64,000 nt of DNA from CAZEVY01 sp964515555 (GTDB taxonomy: Bacteria > Acidobacteriota > Terriglobia > Bryobacterales > Bryobacteraceae): contig CAZEVY010000005.1 of NCBI GenBank assembly GCA_964515555.1, positions 58,067 to 122,066 of the forward strand. The letters are read 5' to 3'. Below, one piece after another: positions 1 to 7,420 of this stretch; within the stretch, counting starts at the first letter, position 1; the number at the start of each line of letters is the position of its first letter. The notes beneath the pieces are model-generated. The model made no database searches and had not been told where the DNA came from. It saw only the letters and a list, made by a program, of their open reading frames with translations. Made by a program: the position numbers and the translations under genes.

Positions 1-2
1 TC

Positions 3-344
3 TCGCGATCGCCCTGGTGGAAGCAAATGGCGATCCTGGTAGCCGACGACGACGCCCAGGGGCTTGACCACATCGACGCGCGCCGCACGGTGTTCATCGC
101 GGTGGGCCCGTACGTGCGGAAGAATTACGTGTCGCATTTCAACACCAGTTTTCCGGGGCTCCTGAAGACCGCGCTGCGCCTGGTGGGCGCGCCGCCGATG
201 AATTTGTTCGATGCGACCGCGTCCGATCTCGCCGACTGCTTCACGTCGACGCCCGACTTCGCACCGTACGAGCTCCAACCCGCGCGGCCCGAGGTGTTCG
301 ATCCGTCGAAAGTTCGCGCGCCGCAACGGGAGTCGTCGCAATGA
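3..344 (+). CDS. C-terminal part of an alkaline-phosphatase-superfamily phosphoesterase (cut by window edge)
   Basis: The reading frame is open from the window edge, so only the last 113 residues are present. The motif DDDAQGLDHIDARRT near the start of the fragment, then the stretch around APPMNLFDATASDL and the proline-rich tail, match the C-terminus of the alkaline-phosphatase-type domain found in acidobacterial proteins that join a YncE-like beta-propeller to a phosphoesterase. The DxDH element there is a metal-ligand motif of the superfamily. The full protein is probably exported, but its N-terminus is not visible. Its TGA overlaps the ATG of the aminotransferase gene (ATGA, 341-344), so the two are likely cotranscribed. 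The substrate cannot be told from this fragment. Confidence 0.75.
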   Translation, partial: SRSPWWKQMAILVADDDAQGLDHIDARRTVFIAVGPYVRKNYVSHFNTSFPGLLKTALRLVGAPPMNLFDATASDLADCFTSTPDFAPYELQPARPEVFDPSKVRAPQRESSQ

Positions 345-1663
345 GCGCCGTGGCGGCGGAAGCGCTCGAAGCGCTACTCCGCCGGACCTTTATCGACTTC
401 CAGCAGACCGAGGAGTTCCTCGCGCGTCCGCTGATCGTGAACCGCGCCGAGGGACTTTACTACTGGGACATCCACGGCCGGCGCTACTTCGACGCCATCG
501 GCGGAATCTTCGTCGCCGTGCTCGGCCACCGGCATCCGCGCGTCATGGAGGCCATGCGGCGGCAGATGGAGAAGATCACCTTCGCGCCTCCTCTGCACGG
601 GATATCGGACGTGACGCTCGAGTTTGTCGCGAAGCTCGGGTCGGTGACGCCCGGCGCGCTCGACTTCGTGAAGCCGTTTAGCGGCGGATCGGAGGCGGTG
701 GAGGCAGCGCTGAAATTCACGCGGCAGTACTACAAGCAGACCGGGCGCGCGGAGAAGTACAAGGTCATCAGCCGCTATCGCGGGTATCACGGAGGAACCT
801 TCGGCGCGCTGGCGGCGACGGGAACCGGCGCGCGAAAGTCGAAATTCGAGCCGCAGATGCCCGGCTTTCTGAAGGTCTTCCCGCCAGACCATTACCGGCA
901 AGACTTCCCCGACTGGGACGCCTGCTGCCGCTTCGCCGCGCGCGCCTTCGAGGACGTGATCGCCGCCGAGGACCCGCGCACCGTGGCGGCGGTCATCGTC
1001 GAGCCGATCAGCAACACGGGCGGCATCGTCACGCCGACGGATGAATACTTCCGCATCCTGCGCGACGCCTGCGACCGCCATGACGTGACGCTCATCTTCG
1101 ACGAGGTGATCACAGGCTTCGGCCGCACAGGCTCGATGTTCGCCGCGCAGACCTTCGGGACGACGCCCGATATTATCTGTTGCGGCAAGGGCCTCTCGAG
1201 CGGCGCCATCCCGATGGGCGCGATGGCCGCGCGCGAGGATATGTCGCGCGCGTTTCTCGGCGCGGAGGGCGACGACGTGCAGTTCATGCACGGCCACACG
1301 TTCGCGGGGAATCCGCTGGCGTGCGCGGTGGGGATCGCGGTGATCGACGAGATCGTCGAGAAGCGGCTGGCGGAGAAGGCGGTGCGGTTGGGCGCTTATC
1401 TGCGCGAGAAGCTCGAAGGGCTGGCGAAGCTCGGCGTGCTGCGCGAGGTGCGCGGCAAGGGTGTGTTCCTCGGCGTCGAGGTGACCGAGGGGCTCGGACG
1501 AGCGCTCAAGCGGACGGCGCTGGCGAACGGGCTGATTCTTCGCGTCGACCCGAACTGGTTCGCAGTGGCGCCGGCGCTGACGGCGGCGGAGGCGGACCTC
1601 GACGAGATGGTCGCGCTGATCGAGAAGAGTCTGGTCGACGCGCTCGAGGCGCGTGGGCGGTGA
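341..1663 (+). CDS. Class III pyridoxal-phosphate aminotransferase
   Basis: This 440-residue protein has the full-length fold of the class III (omega/ornithine-type) aminotransferase family. Visible marks are the glycine-rich FSGGSEAVEAALK segment that binds the cofactor phosphate, IFDEVITGFGRTG with Asp254 placed to contact the pyridine nitrogen, and CGKGLSSG with Lys283 as the predicted Schiff-base lysine. The HGHTFAGNPLACAVG segment near residue 315 is also typical. Such enzymes move an amino group between an omega-amine or amino acid and a keto acid in the cytoplasm. The exact substrate is not readable. The start overlaps the previous stop as ATGA and the end overlaps the next start as GTGA, so it sits inside an operon. 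Confidence 0.9.
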   Translation: MSAVAAEALEALLRRTFIDFQQTEEFLARPLIVNRAEGLYYWDIHGRRYFDAIGGIFVAVLGHRHPRVMEAMRRQMEKITFAPPLHGISDVTLEFVAKLGSVTPGALDFVKPFSGGSEAVEAALKFTRQYYKQTGRAEKYKVISRYRGYHGGTFGALAATGTGARKSKFEPQMPGFLKVFPPDHYRQDFPDWDACCRFAARAFEDVIAAEDPRTVAAVIVEPISNTGGIVTPTDEYFRILRDACDRHDVTLIFDEVITGFGRTGSMFAAQTFGTTPDIICCGKGLSSGAIPMGAMAAREDMSRAFLGAEGDDVQFMHGHTFAGNPLACAVGIAVIDEIVEKRLAEKAVRLGAYLREKLEGLAKLGVLREVRGKGVFLGVEVTEGLGRALKRTALANGLILRVDPNWFAVAPALTAAEADLDEMVALIEKSLVDALEARGR

Positions 1664-2208
1664 TCAGCCGCGAGGTGCTGGTCACGGCGCTCGAGCGGCT
1701 GTCGGCACGGCTCGGCGAGCAGGACATCGTCGGGGAGATCGCGCTGATCGGCGGGACCGCGATGATGATCGCATTCCAGGCGCGGCAATCGACCAAGGAC
1801 GTGGATGCCGTGTTCGCGCCCGCTGCCGAGATTCGGCGAGCCGCGGCCCTGGTCGCCCGGGAGCTCGGCCTGGAGGAGGATTGGCTGAACGACGCGGGCA
1901 AGGGGTTTCTCTCGCCGGCCGGGCAGTTCACTACAGCGCCGTTGCCGGTGTTGCCGAACCTGCGGGTGCTCGTTCCGACGGCGCCGTACATGCTCGGGAT
2001 GAAGGTCGCGGCGGCTCGCGCCGGCGGCGGAGGACGTGTCGGCGATAAGCGTGATATCGAGTTTCTTATCCGGTTGTTAGGCCTGCGAACTCCTGAGGAG
2101 ACAATTGAAGTAGTGCGCCAGTATTACGCCGATGCAGCCTTGCTTCCCCGGTGCCTCTACCTGGTGGAGGAGATCTTCGAAGGCTTGAGCCGCGGAGGGG
2201 CAAGGTGA
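1660..2208 (+). CDS. DUF6036-type nucleotidyltransferase, possible toxin-like protein
   Basis: The protein has 182 residues from a GTG that overlaps the aminotransferase stop (GTGA, 1660-1663). The motif IGGTAMMIAF followed by STKDVDAVF is the nucleotidyltransferase signature, GG(S/T) and then DxD, of the DUF6036/AbiEii-like group. Members of this superfamily include toxins that modify tRNA or other targets, but many single members have no known role. The next gene overlaps its stop by 4 bp and codes for a small protein that I recognise as a frequent neighbour of this family, so the two are probably a functional pair. Whether the pair is toxic, or which protein would be the antidote, is inference. 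Confidence 0.7.
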   Translation: MISREVLVTALERLSARLGEQDIVGEIALIGGTAMMIAFQARQSTKDVDAVFAPAAEIRRAAALVARELGLEEDWLNDAGKGFLSPAGQFTTAPLPVLPNLRVLVPTAPYMLGMKVAAARAGGGGRVGDKRDIEFLIRLLGLRTPEETIEVVRQYYADAALLPRCLYLVEEIFEGLSRGGAR

Positions 2209-2588
2209 ACCTTCGGCCCCGATCGCTTGCCGAGACGGCACGCCGAACAGCCACTTTCGAGGATTTCGGCGACCATCTCGCCGACTTCCTTCACTACTTC
2301 GAATCGTCGCCCAACCTGGCGAGCCTCGCTAACGAACCGCCGCTGCTCGACGGCCGCTTCCCCGAGGGCCGCGTCGCCGACGCCTATCTCGCCGCCGTCG
2401 CCGCCGCCCTCGCCGACCGCATCGGCGAGGTCCGCCCGCGATGGACCTGGGCGCCGTGCCGTTTCCTCGACTCACCCTGGTTCGCGACGCCCGGCGCCGC
2501 CATGCGCGCCACGCTGATTCTCGAGAGCCCCGCCAGTTTCCGGGAGCGCAACCTGTTCGTCACCGCCAACGCGCTCTCGGTTGCCTGA
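2205..2588 (+). CDS. Small conserved partner of the DUF6036 nucleotidyltransferase
   Basis: I start this 127-residue protein at GTG 2205, which overlaps the preceding TGA (GTGA) and follows a GGAGGGG ribosome-binding site at about 2194-2200. The N-terminal half is helical and acidic (FGDHLADFLHYFE). The C-terminal half carries the pattern PWF, then ESPASFRERNLFV and a final ALSVA. I know that pattern from small actinobacterial and acidobacterial proteins encoded next to nucleotidyltransferases. No catalytic motif is visible, so a binding or regulatory role toward the upstream enzyme is plausible but unproven. The stop at 2586-2588 directly abuts the stop of the convergent permease gene, leaving no room for a terminator. 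Confidence 0.65.
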   Translation: MNLRPRSLAETARRTATFEDFGDHLADFLHYFESSPNLASLANEPPLLDGRFPEGRVADAYLAAVAAALADRIGEVRPRWTWAPCRFLDSPWFATPGAAMRATLILESPASFRERNLFVTANALSVA

Positions 2589-3818
2589 TCACTCGTATCG
2601 CAGCGACTCGGCCGGCGCGATGCGCGTCGCCGACCGCGCCGGGTAGATGGTCGCGAGGAAGCTGACGAGGATCGCCGCCGCGGGGACCCAAAGGCCGTCG
2701 ATGAGCCGCGGCTCGAAGGGCACGTAGGCGAGCGCGTAGACGGTGTCATCCAGTTGAATCCAGCGGCCGCGGTCGGCCAGATAACTCAGGCTGTAGCCGG
2801 CGATCAAACCGAGCACGGTCCCGGCGGCTCCAATGATCACGCCCTGCAACCGGAAGATGCGCCCGATCTGCTCGCGGCGCGCCCCCATCGACAACAGAAT
2901 CGCGATGTCGCGATGCTTCTCCATGACCATCATCACGAGCGAGATCAGAATGTTCAGCGCGGCCACCATCTGAATCAGGCCGATGGTGATCACCGTCACG
3001 ACGCGCTCCATCTTCAGCGCGCCGAGAATGTGGCGATGCTGTTCCTTCCAGTGCGTCGCCGCGAAGCGCTCACCGCCGATGCGCTCGGCGTCGCGCGCGG
3101 CCTCCTCGGCACGGTCGGGATCGCGGAGCCGCAACTCGATCGCGTTGACGACGTCTTCGACGCCGAGAATCCTCTGCATGGTGGCGATGGTGGTGAAGGC
3201 GAGCGTCGAGTCCAGGTCGTAGAAGCCCGACTCGAACACGCCGGTGACGCGCAGGTAGTGCGAGCTCGGCCGCGAGCCGAACGGCGTCATCTCGCCCTGC
3301 GGGCTGAGCACGGTGATCTGGTCGCCGACCTTGAAACCGGTCGACTGCGCCAGCTTCGATCCCAGGATGATTCCCGGTCTCCCCTTGAACTCCTGCCAGC
3401 TCGCGGGCGAGCCTTCCTTGAGCTTGCCGAGCACTTCGAAGCGCCCCAGGCTGTCCGGCGGAATCCCCTTGACGACCGCGCCGGCGGGTTGCGACGGGCT
3501 GGCGACGTAGACGCTGCCGTAAAGCGTCGGCGTGACCTGAGTGACGCCGGGGATCGTCTCGAGTTTCGCGAGCAACGCGCGCCACTCGGCGATGCCGAAG
3601 CCCGGCGTGCGCTCCTGCACGCTGACGTGCGCGGCCGCGCCGAGCAGATTGCGTTGCAAGGTCCCTCGGAACCCGTTGTTGATCGCGAGCGCGATGATCA
3701 GCGCCATGACACCCGCCGCCACACCGGCGACCGAGATCGCGGTGATGATGCTGATGACGGCCTGCTTTCGCCTGGCGGTGAGATACCGCAACGCGACGAA
3801 CAGCTCGAAGTGTCTCAC
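2589..3818 (-). CDS. LolC/LolE-type lipoprotein-releasing ABC transporter permease
   Basis: This 409-residue permease has one transmembrane helix near residues 22-46, a large periplasmic MacB-like domain, and three C-terminal helices near 270-297, 317-340 and 372-395. That is the LolC/E topology. The opening FELFVALRYLTARR and the segment following SISGAR-like loops near MGARREQIGRIF (the cytoplasmic coupling loop) fit the family. With a LolD ATPase it would extract lipoproteins from the inner membrane for transfer toward the outer membrane. No lolD gene is in the window. It begins 10 nt after the lysS stop and is probably cotranscribed with it. A MacB-like export permease is the main alternative. 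Confidence 0.85.
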   Translation of the reverse strand: MRHFELFVALRYLTARRKQAVISIITAISVAGVAAGVMALIIALAINNGFRGTLQRNLLGAAAHVSVQERTPGFGIAEWRALLAKLETIPGVTQVTPTLYGSVYVASPSQPAGAVVKGIPPDSLGRFEVLGKLKEGSPASWQEFKGRPGIILGSKLAQSTGFKVGDQITVLSPQGEMTPFGSRPSSHYLRVTGVFESGFYDLDSTLAFTTIATMQRILGVEDVVNAIELRLRDPDRAEEAARDAERIGGERFAATHWKEQHRHILGALKMERVVTVITIGLIQMVAALNILISLVMMVMEKHRDIAILLSMGARREQIGRIFRLQGVIIGAAGTVLGLIAGYSLSYLADRGRWIQLDDTVYALAYVPFEPRLIDGLWVPAAAILVSFLATIYPARSATRIAPAESLRYE

Positions 3819-3828
3819 GGGACCGTCT

Positions 3829-5343
3829 TCATGGAGCGAGGCTCGCGAGACGATCCGCCAACCCGATCGGTCCTTCGGGCCGTAGCAGCGGGAAGAGGAT
3901 CACGTCGCGGATGGAGCGCGAGTTCGTGAAGATCATCGTGAGCCGGTCGATACCGATGCCTTCGCCGCCAGTCGGCGGCAGACCGTAACACATGGCGCGC
4001 AGATAGTCCTCGTCCATCTGGTGCGCTTCCTGATCGCCGCGCTCGCGCATGGCGATCTGTTGCATGAAGCGGCGCCGCTGCTCCAGCGGATCGTTCAGCT
4101 CCGTGTAGGCGTTGCCGATCTCCATGCCGGCGGCGTAGATTTCGAAGCGGTCGACGAAGGCGGGGTCTTCGGCGTTGTTCTTCGCCAGCGGCGAGACCTC
4201 CACCGGGTACTCGTAGATGATGGCCGGCTGAATCAGCTTCGGTTCGACCATGCGCTCGAACAGTTCGACCAGCGCTTCGCCCGGCGAAGATTTCGACGTC
4301 CGCGCCTTCAACCACGCCGGGTCGCGCACCTGTTCCGGCGCCGGCTTGCCGTCGCCTTCCCAGAACGCTACCACCGCCTCGCGCATCGTATAGCGGCGGA
4401 TGTCGCCGAAATCGAGCCTCGCGCCTTCGTACTCGACGACCGCGTCGCCGGTGGCCTCGATGGCGGCGTCGCGCAGCAGTTCGCAGGAAAAGTCCATCAG
4501 GCCGTGGTAGTCCGTGTAGGCCTGGTAGAACTCCAGCATCGTGAACTCGGGATTATGCTGCGTCGAGACGCCCTCGTTGCGGAAATTGCGATTGATCTCG
4601 TAGACGCGGTCCAGGCCGCCGACCACCAGGCGCTTCAGGTACAACTCGGGCGCGATGCGCAGGTACAAGTCCACGTCGAGCGTGTTGTGATGCGTGACGA
4701 AGGGGCGCGCCGTCGCGCCGCCGTAGAGCGGCTGCATCATCGGCGTCTCGACTTCGATGAAGCCGCGCGCCTCGAGCTGGCGTCGCAGCGAGGCGATCAG
4801 GCGGCTGCGCGCGACGAAGACGCGCCGGACGTCGGGGTTGGCGATCAGGTCGAGGTATCGCTGGCGGTAGCGCGTCTCGACGTCTTCCAGGCCGTGCCAT
4901 TTTTCCGGCATGGCGAGCAGCGTCTTGGCGAGGAAGTGCAGCTTCTCGACGTGGACACTGAGCTCGCCGGTGCGCGTGCGGAACAGGTAGCCTTCGGCGC
5001 CGATGATGTCGCCGGCGTCGAGATGCTGGTAGAGATTCCAGTCGCGCTCCGCCACGGCGTCCTGCCGGACATAGAGTTGCAGCCGGCCGCCCTCCTGCGC
5101 GATGTGCGTGAAGCCCGCCTTGCCCATGCGGCGAACGGTGGCGATGCGGCCGCAGACGCGAACGCCGACGCGAGCGGCCAGTTCCTCGGCGGTGCGCGCG
5201 CCGAAGCCGTCCAGTATCGCCGGAACGGTGTGGGTGAAATCGAAGCGGTGGCCGTAGGGGCGGAATCCGAGCGCCTCGATTTCGCGCACGCGCGCCACGC
5301 GTTGTTGCAGGAGATCGTCTTCGAGGGACAAAGGTCCCTTCAT
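3829..5343 (-). CDS. lysS: Lysyl-tRNA synthetase (class II)
   Basis: The 504-residue protein charges tRNA-Lys with lysine in the cytoplasm. It has an OB-fold anticodon-binding domain in residues 45-160 and the class II catalytic core after residue 165. Motif 2 reads RNFRNEGVSTQHNPEF near residue 250, and motif 3 reads GEGIGIDRL near residue 460. I chose ATG 5343 because the protein then starts MKGPLSLED, which fits the family. An upstream TTG/GTG extension to 5397 would run through the divergent glycosyltransferase gene. The start lies inside the palindrome CATTATAATG, only 12 nt from the start of the divergent gene. Confidence 0.95.
   Translation of the reverse strand: MKGPLSLEDDLLQQRVARVREIEALGFRPYGHRFDFTHTVPAILDGFGARTAEELAARVGVRVCGRIATVRRMGKAGFTHIAQEGGRLQLYVRQDAVAERDWNLYQHLDAGDIIGAEGYLFRTRTGELSVHVEKLHFLAKTLLAMPEKWHGLEDVETRYRQRYLDLIANPDVRRVFVARSRLIASLRRQLEARGFIEVETPMMQPLYGGATARPFVTHHNTLDVDLYLRIAPELYLKRLVVGGLDRVYEINRNFRNEGVSTQHNPEFTMLEFYQAYTDYHGLMDFSCELLRDAAIEATGDAVVEYEGARLDFGDIRRYTMREAVVAFWEGDGKPAPEQVRDPAWLKARTSKSSPGEALVELFERMVEPKLIQPAIIYEYPVEVSPLAKNNAEDPAFVDRFEIYAAGMEIGNAYTELNDPLEQRRRFMQQIAMRERGDQEAHQMDEDYLRAMCYGLPPTGGEGIGIDRLTMIFTNSRSIRDVILFPLLRPEGPIGLADRLASLAP
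5324..5339. promoter_or_regulatory. Inverted repeat at the lysS / glycosyltransferase divergence
   Basis: AGGGAC and GTCCCT form perfect 6-bp arms around the 4-nt loop AAAG, inside codons 2-7 of lysS and 5 nt from a TATAAT box. It could be an operator for the glycosyltransferase promoter or a hairpin in the lysS mRNA. It could also be chance in coding sequence. Confidence 0.3.
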
Positions 5344-5349
5344 TATAAT
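5344..5349 (+). promoter_or_regulatory. -10 box TATAAT for the glycosyltransferase gene
   Basis: A perfect TATAAT lies 6 nt before TTG 5356, so transcription would begin at or next to the start codon. It sits inside the 10-bp palindrome CATTATAATG (5341-5350), so the same box also reads TATAAT on the minus strand, where it overlaps the lysS ATG. Confidence 0.55.
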
Positions 5350-5355
5350 GGACGG

Positions 5356-6084
5356 TTGCTTTCGCTCTCGATCGTCATTCCCGCCTACAACGAGCACCAG
5401 CGGCTTCCGGCGACCTTGGAGGCGATCGACGCATATCTGCGTCGCGGCGCCTGGGAGTCGTACGAGGTTCTGGTGATCGACGACGGTTCACGGGATTCGA
5501 CCGCGGATGTCGCCGCCGAATTCGCGCGGACTCACCGCTACTGCCGGGTGCTCAGGAATCCCGGCAACCAGGGCAAGGGCTACAGCGTGCGGCACGGCAT
5601 GCTGGAGGCGCAAGGCGAGTGGCGACTGTTCACCGACGCGGATCTGTCGGCGCCAATCGAGGAACTCGACAAACTCATTGCGGCTGCCCGCGACGCCGGA
5701 GTGGACCTGGCGATTGGCTCGCGGGCTCTCCAGCGCGAGTTGATCGGGGTGCACCAGTCGGCGTTTCGCGAGTGGGCCGGGCGAATCTTCAATCTGCTGA
5801 TGCAGATCGTCACCGGCCTGCGGTATTGGGATACGCAGTGCGGCTTCAAGCTGTTTCGGGGCGACGCCGCCCGCGAGATCTTCCGGCGGCAGCGCATGAT
5901 GCGCTTCGGCTTCGACGCCGAAGTGCTGTTCATCGCGCGCAAGCTCGGCTACCAGGGCGTCGAGGTGCCGGTGCGGTGGAACCACTGCGAGGGAACCAAG
6001 ATCGGCATGTTCACCGACAGCCTCGACATGTTCCTCGACCTGCTGCGGCTGCGGCGGAATCACTGGATGGGGCGGTATCGCTAG
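5356..6084 (+). CDS. Family 2 glycosyltransferase, dolichyl-phosphate beta-glucosyltransferase-like
   Basis: This 242-residue protein is a GT-A glycosyltransferase. It carries SIVIPAYNE at the N-terminus, VIDDGSRDS with Asp42/Asp43, the TDADLSAP metal-binding DxD element at 93-100, and the DTQCGFKLF segment typical of the DPM/ALG5-like group. These enzymes move a sugar from UDP- or GDP-sugar to a polyprenyl phosphate on the cytoplasmic face of the membrane. There is no C-terminal membrane segment, so a separate flippase would be needed. No ATG is available. I use TTG 5356, which gives MLSLSIVIPAYNE and lies 6 nt after a TATAAT box. The acceptor lipid is inferred from the family. Confidence 0.85.
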   Translation: MLSLSIVIPAYNEHQRLPATLEAIDAYLRRGAWESYEVLVIDDGSRDSTADVAAEFARTHRYCRVLRNPGNQGKGYSVRHGMLEAQGEWRLFTDADLSAPIEELDKLIAAARDAGVDLAIGSRALQRELIGVHQSAFREWAGRIFNLLMQIVTGLRYWDTQCGFKLFRGDAAREIFRRQRMMRFGFDAEVLFIARKLGYQGVEVPVRWNHCEGTKIGMFTDSLDMFLDLLRLRRNHWMGRYR

Positions 6085-6127
6085 CAGCGACTGGCGCCGT
6101 CGCGGAGGTCGGGAACAGCGGCTGAGA

Positions 6128-6133
6128 TACAAT
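6128..6133 (+). promoter_or_regulatory. -10 box TACAAT, leaderless-type
   Basis: TACAAT ends 6 nt before ATG 6140. No ribosome-binding site fits between the box and the start, so the operon mRNA probably begins at the ATG. Confidence 0.6.
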
Positions 6134-6139
6134 GCGGGC

Positions 6140-7420
6140 ATGACGACCCCCATTTCCGCCGGCCGACGCGCGATTCTCAAGGCAGGCGGCGCACTCGCCC
6201 TGCAATCCGGATTCCCGGCCATCCTGCGCGGCCAGGCCGCACAGCCGATCAAAGTCGGACTCGTTGGATGCGGCGGGCGCGGAACCGGGGCCGCCAGCCA
6301 GGCCCTCAAGGCCGACGATTACTCACAGATCACGGCCGTCGCCGACGTCTACCAGGAGCGCATCGACCAGTGCCTGGCGCGGCTCAAACGCGCCGCCGAG
6401 CCTAAGGTGCAGGTGAAACCCGAGCATCAGTTCGTCGGCCTCGACTCGTACCGGAAGCTCATCGAGAGCGGCGTCGACGTGGTGCTCCTGGCGACCCCGC
6501 CGGGCTTCCGACCTCTGCACCTGCGTGCGGCCATCGCCGCCGGGAAGCACGTGTTCTGCGAGAAGCCGGTGGCGGTCGACGCGCCGGGGGTGCGCAGCGT
6601 GCTCGAAACGGCGCGCATGGCGAAGGAGAAGAATCTGTCGCTGGTGTCGGGCTTCTGCTGGCGCTACAGCAACCTGGCCGGCGAGCCGATCCGCCGCGTG
6701 CTCGACGGCGCCATCGGCGACGTGGTGGCCTACTACGCGACCTATTACACCAATCCGGTCAAGCCCATGCCTCCCGCCGGCCAGCGGCCCGCCGGGATGA
6801 GCGACGTCGAATGGCAAATCTCCAACTGGTACAACTTCTCCTGGCTCTCGGGCGACGGACTGGTGGAGCAGGCGGTCCACAGCGTCGACAAGGTCGGCTG
6901 GGTGATGCGTGACGCCGACCCCGTGAGCTGCGTGGCCGTCGGCGGCCGGCAGATTCCGGCGCACGGCGGCAACATTTTCGATCATATCGAGGCGAATTAC
7001 GTGTTTAATAACGGAGTTCGCGCGTTCGTCGTGCACCGGCAGATCGAGAATTGCCACAACGAGAACTGCGATTACGTGCTCGGAACCAAGGGACAGCTCG
7101 TCATCGGACGCGGCCCGGTGCCGCGCATCACCGGCGAGACCGACTGGACGTTCTCGGGCCCTCGGAACGACATGTACCAGGCCGAACACGACGCGCTGTT
7201 CGCCGCCATTCGCCGCGGCCAGCCCATCAACGACGGTGTGTGGATGGCGCACAGCACCATGATGGGCATCATGGGCCGCATGGCCGCATACACGGGCCAG
7301 CAGGTCACCTGGGAACAGGCCATGGCGTCACAAGAGAAGCTCTACCCGGACACGCTCGAATGGAACGGCCAATTCGAAGCGCCGCCGCTCCCGCTGCCGG
7401 GGCGGACCAAACTGGTGTGA
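6140..7420 (+). CDS. Tat-exported Gfo/Idh/MocA family oxidoreductase
   Basis: The 426-residue protein opens with a twin-arginine signal (Arg9-Arg10, then AILKAGGALALQ), so it is likely exported folded with its nucleotide bound. The Rossmann segment VGLVGCGGRG is at residues 39-48, and the family EKP motif is at 141-143. The C-terminal domain has HSVDKVGWV, in which the His is a usual catalytic-region residue. Gfo/Idh enzymes oxidise or reduce sugars and related polyols with NAD(P). The stop overlaps the next ATG by one base (TGATG). The gene heads an operon with a haem-FGE fusion and ApbE, which suggests a periplasmic redox job. The substrate is unknown. Confidence 0.85.
   Translation: MTTPISAGRRAILKAGGALALQSGFPAILRGQAAQPIKVGLVGCGGRGTGAASQALKADDYSQITAVADVYQERIDQCLARLKRAAEPKVQVKPEHQFVGLDSYRKLIESGVDVVLLATPPGFRPLHLRAAIAAGKHVFCEKPVAVDAPGVRSVLETARMAKEKNLSLVSGFCWRYSNLAGEPIRRVLDGAIGDVVAYYATYYTNPVKPMPPAGQRPAGMSDVEWQISNWYNFSWLSGDGLVEQAVHSVDKVGWVMRDADPVSCVAVGGRQIPAHGGNIFDHIEANYVFNNGVRAFVVHRQIENCHNENCDYVLGTKGQLVIGRGPVPRITGETDWTFSGPRNDMYQAEHDALFAAIRRGQPINDGVWMAHSTMMGIMGRMAAYTGQQVTWEQAMASQEKLYPDTLEWNGQFEAPPLPLPGRTKLV

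Noticed and set aside
4021..6084. Long plus-strand frame upstream of the glycosyltransferase
   Set aside because: Positions before 5356 are antisense to lysS, which has all class II synthetase motifs. Only the part after 5356 is a protein family.
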